Assembly (NCBI GenBank): GCA_963753285.1
Contig: CAVWBT010000008.1
Span: forward strand, 124,001 to 188,000
Direction of reading: 5' to 3'
Source of the DNA: JAHEDH01 sp963753285
Lineage (GTDB): Bacteria > Actinomycetota > Acidimicrobiia > Spongiisociales > ZC4RG35
DNA: 64,000 nt
A program made the translations under genes and the position numbers. Numbering within the stretch: position 1 is the first letter of the stretch; the number at the start of each line of letters is the position of its first letter. A model generated the notes under the pieces. It saw only the letters and a list, made by a program, of their open reading frames with translations. It searched no databases and had not been told where the DNA came from. Of this stretch, positions 59,483-64,000 are shown piece by piece.

Positions 59483-61882
59483 ATGCGAGGCCTCACGCTC
59501 AGATGGACATGGCGAGACCTGAGAGCCAGGTGGGTTCAGGTCGCCGTGATCGCAATGGTCGTCGCCATCGGCACCGGGATGTACGCAGGCATGATGTCCA
59601 TGTCGCAGTGGGCCGAGACCTCCTACGACGCCAGCTATGCCGCCACGAACCTCCATGATGTGCGGGCGACGCTCGCCCCGGGAAGCCTCACCGCAGCAGG
59701 CACGCTGATCGCGGCCGTCGAAGACCTCGACGGTGTCGAACGAGCCGAGGAGCGGCTGATCGTACCGATCCAGTTCGACGCGTCGACCGAGGACGAGACG
59801 ATCATCGTGCGCGGTGTCTTGATCGGCGCCCCGATCGATGCCGAAATCAACACCATCGACATCCTCGTGGGACGGCACCTCACAACAGAGGACGGGGAAG
59901 CGGTCATCCTCGAACGCAACTTCGCCGCGTACTACGACCTACCCGAATCCGGCACGATCACGCTGGCTGGAGGAACGGAGCTCCGCTATGTCGGTCAGGC
60001 CGTCGCCCCCGAGTATTTCATCGTCCAGCCACCCGATGGAGGGTTCTTCGGCCAGGCGGAGTACGGCGTGTTGCTCACGTCGCTCGAAACGGCACAGGCG
60101 GTCAGCGGTCTCGACGGGATGGTGAACGATCTCCTCATCACCGCCAGCATCGAACAGGATCCACTCGCCGACGCCGTGACGGCTCGCTTCGATACGACGC
60201 TGCCCGAACTGGGTGCCTCAGTGACCACCGGCGAAGAGGAACCGACGAGACGACTCCTCTACGACGACCTCGAAGGCGACCGCCAGTTCTTCGGTGTCTT
60301 CGCCGCCTTGATCTTCGCGGGTGCCGTCGTGGCCGCCTTCAATCTGACATCGAGAATGGTGGAAGCCACGCGCCGCGAGTTCGGGATCGCAATGGCGCTC
60401 GGCGTTCCGAAGGCCAGGATCGCCGTCCGCCCGCTGCTGGTCGGTGCCCAGATCTCGTTGCTCGGCACAGCCTTCGGCGTGGGCCTCGGACTCGTGATCA
60501 ACTCCGCCATGGGGACCGTTCTCGAAGAGTTCCTCCCGCTTCCGGTCTGGGAGACACCCTTCCAACTCGAACAGTTCTCGCTCGCCGCCGGCCTCGGCTT
60601 CCTCGCACCTTTCCTGGCGGCCGCTGTCCCGGTGTGGCGGGCACTCAAGGTTCAACCGGTCGATGCGATCCGCACAGGGCACCTTGCCGCTCGCGGTGGT
60701 GGCCTCGCCCCACTCCTGCGACGGATCCCCGGCAACACGTTCACCAAAATGCCGTTCAGGAACCTGCTCCGCGCGCCGCGCCGGACTGTCCTCACAGCCT
60801 TGGGCGTTGGTGCCGCCGTCACCGTGCTCGTCGGAATGATCGTGATGGTCGACTCGTTCCTGTCGACCATCGACGCCGGTGCGGCGGAGATGACCGCCGG
60901 GTCTCCCGATCGAATCCTGGTCGGACTCGACACCTTCCATCCCGTCGACGCTCCCGAGATTCTCGCTGTGGCCGAGGCGGAAAGCGTCGGATCGGTTGAA
61001 CCGTCACTCAAGATCGCAGCTTCGGCGTCGAGCCACAACTCGACGCTGGATCTCCAGATCGAGGTCGTCGATCTCACCAGTGACCTCTGGCATCCGACGA
61101 TCACCGAGGGCGACGCCGCGACAGCGGGCATCGTCCTCGCCGAGAAGGGAGCCTCGGATCTTGGAGTACAGGTGGGCGACACCGTTGCGGTGCGTCACCC
61201 CCGAAGGGCAGGTATCGCATCGTTTGCGCTGGTCGACACCGAAATGACCGTTGCGGCGATCCACCCCCATCCATTCCGCTTCGTCGCCTACCTCGACGAA
61301 AGCCAGGTGGACATTCTGGGAATGGCCGGTCTGACGAACAGTCTGAGTGTCGAACCGGCGGCGGGGTTCGATGTCGACACTGTCCAGAGGGAGCTCTTCG
61401 ACAATGCCGCTGTCACGGCGGTTCTCTCGGCGCGCTCGGTCGCCGATATCATCCGCGACTTCCTGGAGCAGTTCCTCGGCATCCTCCAGATCGCCGAGGT
61501 GGGAGCGATCGCCCTGATGTTCCTGATCGCTTTCAACTCGGCGTCGGTCGCCTTCGACGAACGTGCACGCGATCACGCAACAATGATGGCCTTCGGAGTA
61601 CCGCGGCGGCGGATCCTCAGGTCGGCGGTGACCGAGAGCGGAGCGACGGGAGTCCTCGCCACCCTCTTGGGTGCGCTCGGTGGCTACGCCTTCCTCCGAT
61701 TGGCGGTCCGAACCAACATCGAGGAGACGGTCCCCGACATCGCGATCACCTACGCCGTCACACCGACGCTGCTCGGCGGGGTCATTGCACTCGGGGTAGT
61801 GGTCGTAGCCCTGGCGCCACTGCTCACGGCCCGCAAGCTATGGCGTCTGGACATCCCTTCGACTCTCCGGGTGATGGAGTGA
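59483..61882 (+). CDS. FtsX-like ABC permease, duplicated form
   Basis: A 799-residue permease. TM1 is near residues 18-38 (VAVIAMVVAIGTGMYAGMM), followed by a large MacB-like periplasmic domain (about 40-265). Three helices (FAALIFAGAVVAAFNLTS, then VGAQISLLGTAFGVGLGLV) come next. A second unit starts at PFRNLLRAPRRTVLTALGVG with another extracytoplasmic domain and final three helices. Such permeases move lipoproteins, lipids or peptides by mechanotransmission rather than classical transport. It forms a pair with the preceding ATPase. Confidence 0.9.
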   Translation: MRGLTLRWTWRDLRARWVQVAVIAMVVAIGTGMYAGMMSMSQWAETSYDASYAATNLHDVRATLAPGSLTAAGTLIAAVEDLDGVERAEERLIVPIQFDASTEDETIIVRGVLIGAPIDAEINTIDILVGRHLTTEDGEAVILERNFAAYYDLPESGTITLAGGTELRYVGQAVAPEYFIVQPPDGGFFGQAEYGVLLTSLETAQAVSGLDGMVNDLLITASIEQDPLADAVTARFDTTLPELGASVTTGEEEPTRRLLYDDLEGDRQFFGVFAALIFAGAVVAAFNLTSRMVEATRREFGIAMALGVPKARIAVRPLLVGAQISLLGTAFGVGLGLVINSAMGTVLEEFLPLPVWETPFQLEQFSLAAGLGFLAPFLAAAVPVWRALKVQPVDAIRTGHLAARGGGLAPLLRRIPGNTFTKMPFRNLLRAPRRTVLTALGVGAAVTVLVGMIVMVDSFLSTIDAGAAEMTAGSPDRILVGLDTFHPVDAPEILAVAEAESVGSVEPSLKIAASASSHNSTLDLQIEVVDLTSDLWHPTITEGDAATAGIVLAEKGASDLGVQVGDTVAVRHPRRAGIASFALVDTEMTVAAIHPHPFRFVAYLDESQVDILGMAGLTNSLSVEPAAGFDVDTVQRELFDNAAVTAVLSARSVADIIRDFLEQFLGILQIAEVGAIALMFLIAFNSASVAFDERARDHATMMAFGVPRRRILRSAVTESGATGVLATLLGALGGYAFLRLAVRTNIEETVPDIAITYAVTPTLLGGVIALGVVVVALAPLLTARKLWRLDIPSTLRVME

Positions 61883-62149
61883 TCAGCCTCGCGCAGACTT
61901 CTCCACGAGGTAGCTGGCCGCGCCGTCGATCGTCATGAAGTGTGACGCATCACGATCCGGGATCTCGATCCCGGTTCGAGCGTTGATCCCGACCAGCCAG
62001 TGGAGGTAGTCCATGGAGTCGAGGTCGAGCTGCTCGGTGAGGTCCACCGACTTGTCGATCTCGGAGGCATCCACCTCGGGGGCGATCTCCGCCAGCACGT
62101 CGTAGATGACCGTGACGGCGTCATCGGTCGTGAGGGTCTTGGTGGTCAT
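61883..62149 (-). CDS. Acyl carrier protein
   Basis: An 88-residue carrier protein. VDLTEQLDLDSMDYLHWLVG has the DSM/L motif whose Ser receives phosphopantetheine. The acidic helices before and after (EIAPEVDASEIDKSVDL; ASYLVEKSARG) fit the fold. Its ATG lies in the stop of the E2 gene (ATGA), so the two are made together. A carrier protein coupled to a 2-oxoacid dehydrogenase E2 suggests acyl transfer from lipoyl to ACP. Confidence 0.88.
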   Translation of the reverse strand: MTTKTLTTDDAVTVIYDVLAEIAPEVDASEIDKSVDLTEQLDLDSMDYLHWLVGINARTGIEIPDRDASHFMTIDGAASYLVEKSARG

Positions 62150-63519
62150 AGCTTCTCCGGTTCTTGGAGTCGTTGTTCGAGCGCTGCAAGGAACAGGCCG
62201 CCGCGGTGTCCATCGGACACACGATGGTCGGCCACGAGCGTGGCGTCGACCGTGGGCCGGACGGCGAGCATGCCGTCGATGGCAACCGGCCGATCCATCA
62301 CCCGGCCCAGCCCGATGATGGCGACCTGCGGCGGAATCACGATCGGGAACGCCGTGCCCACTCCTCGGTCGCCCAGGTTGGTGAGCGTGGCGGTGGCGGA
62401 CGCCATCTCCGACGTCCGGAGTTTCCACGATCGGGCGCGTCGCACCAGGTCATCGAGCGCAGCCATCAACTCGTCGAGCGTGAGGGCGTCGGCGTTACGG
62501 ATCGCAGGGGCGACGAGGCCGCCGGTGCGCAGCGAGATCGCCATACCGAGGTTGATGTCGTCCGACGGCTCGAACCGGTCCTCGACGTAGTGCCCGTTGA
62601 GCTCAGGCACCTCTCGGAGCGCCAGGGCGGCCGCCTTTGCGAACAGTGCCGCAGGGAGGATCCGGGCGGTGACCGGGCGCTCGGCGTTGGCGTCGTTCAG
62701 CCAGTCGAGGGCGCTCTTCATGTCGATCCGCGTCACGAGCGAATACTGCGGGATCTCGCGGTTCGATCGGGCCATCGATCGGGCGATCGCCCGGCGCATC
62801 GCCAGGGCGGGATCGTCCGGCTCGGCCTCGAGCTCGGTCGTCGGTTCCGCGGTGGGTGCCGGCGCCTCGAACACCGGAGCGACCTCCTCGGCCGGAGCCT
62901 TCGCCTCGACGCCACTCAGGTCGGCGACGACGATCATGCCGTCTGGACCGGTCGCCGAAACGAGCGACAGATCGATGCCCTCTTCGGTGGCGAGCCTGCG
63001 TGCTCGTGGCGACACTCTGCGCCGGCCCGCGGCCCGTCTCACGTCTTCACGGCTGATGGCGCCCTCCGGCCCGGTCGCCGTGACCGAATCGATGTCGACA
63101 CCGAGCTGATGGGCAAGGTGACGGACGGGAGGCGAGACGTGCCGGGTCACGTGTGGAGGCGGTGGGACCGGCGCCTCGGGCGGAGCTGCAACGCCGACCG
63201 CGACAGGCGCGCGGGCCGGCTCGAGCTCCGGCACCGGCTCGTGCTCCTGAACCCGTTCGGGCTCGGCGGCCGGAGCCTCGTCCAACGCACGTATCCGAGC
63301 CAGCGGCGTCCCGACCGGGAGCTTGGTCGAACTCGGCTCGATCAGGAACTCCTCGATGATTCCCTCGTCCCAGCACTCGACCTCCATCACCCCCTTGTCG
63401 GTCTCGACTTCGGCGATGATGTCACCGCGGGAGACCTCGTCGCCAGGTGACACCAGCCACCCCACGAGCATCGCCTCGTCCATGTCCGCTCCCAGTGATG
63501 GGAGCTTGAACTCGATCAT
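62146..63519 (-). CDS. Dihydrolipoamide acyltransferase (E2) of a 2-oxoacid dehydrogenase complex
   Basis: A 457-residue E2. The lipoyl domain covers residues 1-80, with the lipoylated Lys in EVETDKGVMEVE. An Ala/Pro/Glu linker leads to two peripheral-subunit-binding domains (VRHLAHQLGVDIDSVTATG and ARRLATEEGIDLSLVSATG). The catalytic domain has LVADHRVSDGHRGG, a variant of the usual DHRVxDG His/Asp site. Two binding domains in one chain are less common than one. It overlaps the E1-beta gene upstream and the ACP gene downstream by 4 bp each. Confidence 0.92.
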   Translation of the reverse strand: MIEFKLPSLGADMDEAMLVGWLVSPGDEVSRGDIIAEVETDKGVMEVECWDEGIIEEFLIEPSSTKLPVGTPLARIRALDEAPAAEPERVQEHEPVPELEPARAPVAVGVAAPPEAPVPPPPHVTRHVSPPVRHLAHQLGVDIDSVTATGPEGAISREDVRRAAGRRRVSPRARRLATEEGIDLSLVSATGPDGMIVVADLSGVEAKAPAEEVAPVFEAPAPTAEPTTELEAEPDDPALAMRRAIARSMARSNREIPQYSLVTRIDMKSALDWLNDANAERPVTARILPAALFAKAAALALREVPELNGHYVEDRFEPSDDINLGMAISLRTGGLVAPAIRNADALTLDELMAALDDLVRRARSWKLRTSEMASATATLTNLGDRGVGTAFPIVIPPQVAIIGLGRVMDRPVAIDGMLAVRPTVDATLVADHRVSDGHRGGLFLAALEQRLQEPEKL

Positions 63520-64000
63520 GCCCCCATCACCTCCCGAACCGCCGAGACGATCCCGCCGACTTGGGGAATGGACGCCTCCTCCATGTGACGCGCGTACGGG
63601 ATCGGCACTTCGGCTCCGCAGACCCTGCGAAGCGGTGCATCCATCTCCCAGATGGCCTCCTCGAAGACCCGCGCAGCGATCTCGGCAGAGATGCCCACGC
63701 TCTTCCATCCCTCGTCGACGACCACCAGCCGGTGGGTCTTGGAGATCGTCGAGACTATCGCGTCGGTGTCCAACGGACGCAGCACCCTGAGATCGAGCAC
63801 CTCGGCGGAGATGCCTTCCTCCGCCAGGGCGTCGGCGGCCGCGAGTGACTTCGAGAGCGACCCGCCGTACGTGACGAGGCTCACATCCGTGCCCGGCCTC
63901 CGAACCGCCGCGTGAGCCAGGTCGGCCGGGCCCGCATCGGCATCCAGTTCGCCGCTCGTGTTGTACAACGCAGCGTTCTCGAACAGGATCACCGGATCGG
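63516..64000 (-). CDS. 2-oxoacid dehydrogenase E1 component, beta subunit (partial, 5' end outside window)
   Basis: The last ~161 residues of an E1-beta (transketolase-like) subunit. VILFENAALYNTSGEL is the end of the pyrimidine-binding domain. DVSLVTYGGSLSKSLAAADA, the run EVLDLRVLRPLDTDAIVSTI and KTHRLVVVDEGWKSVGISAE are the C-terminal transketolase domain. The frame stays open to 64000, so the start and presumably an E1-alpha gene lie to the right. Relatives act on pyruvate, acetoin or branched 2-oxoacids. Confidence 0.92.
   Translation of the reverse strand, partial: DPVILFENAALYNTSGELDADAGPADLAHAAVRRPGTDVSLVTYGGSLSKSLAAADALAEEGISAEVLDLRVLRPLDTDAIVSTISKTHRLVVVDEGWKSVGISAEIAARVFEEAIWEMDAPLRRVCGAEVPIPYARHMEEASIPQVGGIVSAVREVMGA

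Overview
The window is GC-rich, densely packed DNA with many GTG starts, ATGA/GTGA gene overlaps, Thr/Ala/Glu-rich lipoprotein linkers, BTAD-type regulators and an actinobacterial-style phenylacetate operon. This suggests a free-living actinomycetote, most like the Acidimicrobiia, with an aerobic heterotrophic life. No rRNA, tRNA, CRISPR array, phage or IS element was recognised. The taxonomic call is inference.

Layout. 0.3-9.2 kb: a large AfsR-like regulator, a frameshifted WNAYLNEW-repeat protein, a VOC protein, and a minus-strand operon (two exported or membrane-anchored proteins, ApbE flavin transferase, ferric-reductase-like membrane protein) divergent from an OmpR/EnvZ-type two-component pair. 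9.2-15.8 kb: a secreted alpha/beta hydrolase, then paaABCDE plus a TetR gene behind a perfect palindromic operator, and a fasciclin-domain protein. 15.9-20.8 kb: PAC2 protein, lipoprotein, MpaB-family oxygenase, a divergent IF-1 paralogue, a metallophosphoesterase and a CpaE-annotated-family small protein. 20.9-26.7 kb: a complete family-5 peptide/nickel-type ABC importer whose binding protein looks circularly permuted. 26.9-34.7 kb: an FAD disulfide-oxidoreductase relative, an ABC exporter, a lipoprotein gene sitting between the two halves of a decayed YdeI gene, a methyltransferase, a 3-hydroxyacyl-CoA dehydrogenase and a soluble PAS histidine kinase. 34.7-36.5 kb: a cupredoxin-like lipoprotein and a polytopic membrane protein.

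36.6-53.2 kb is the main system of interest: two PLP fold-type II enzymes, a nitrilase-type amidase and a Rid protein on the minus strand, divergent from a cDPG-synthetase-like GTPase. These are followed by two molybdenum hydroxylases (an XdhD-like Fe-S/Mo fusion, and an FAD/Fe-S fusion plus Mo subunit), an SsnA-like amidohydrolase, a YgfK-like Fe-S protein and a guanine/nucleoside deaminase. The gene content resembles the enterobacterial and clostridial xdhD/ygfK/ssnA/ygeX purine-catabolic cluster. It has shortened YgfK and SsnA proteins, and a nitrilase plus Rid where a carbamoyltransferase route might be expected.

53.2-64 kb: a CaCA antiporter, a second VOC protein running into GC-rich hairpin repeats, a MalY-type PLP lyase, FabH, an acyl-CoA synthetase, a LolD/FtsX-type ABC pair, and a minus-strand operon E1-beta (partial at the right edge) - E2 - acyl carrier protein.

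Recurring features: heptanucleotide tandem repeats lie between genes at several sites. Several genes have a TANNNT box 6-9 bp before the start and no ribosome-binding site, as in leaderless transcripts. Three genes each carry one apparent +1 base insertion.
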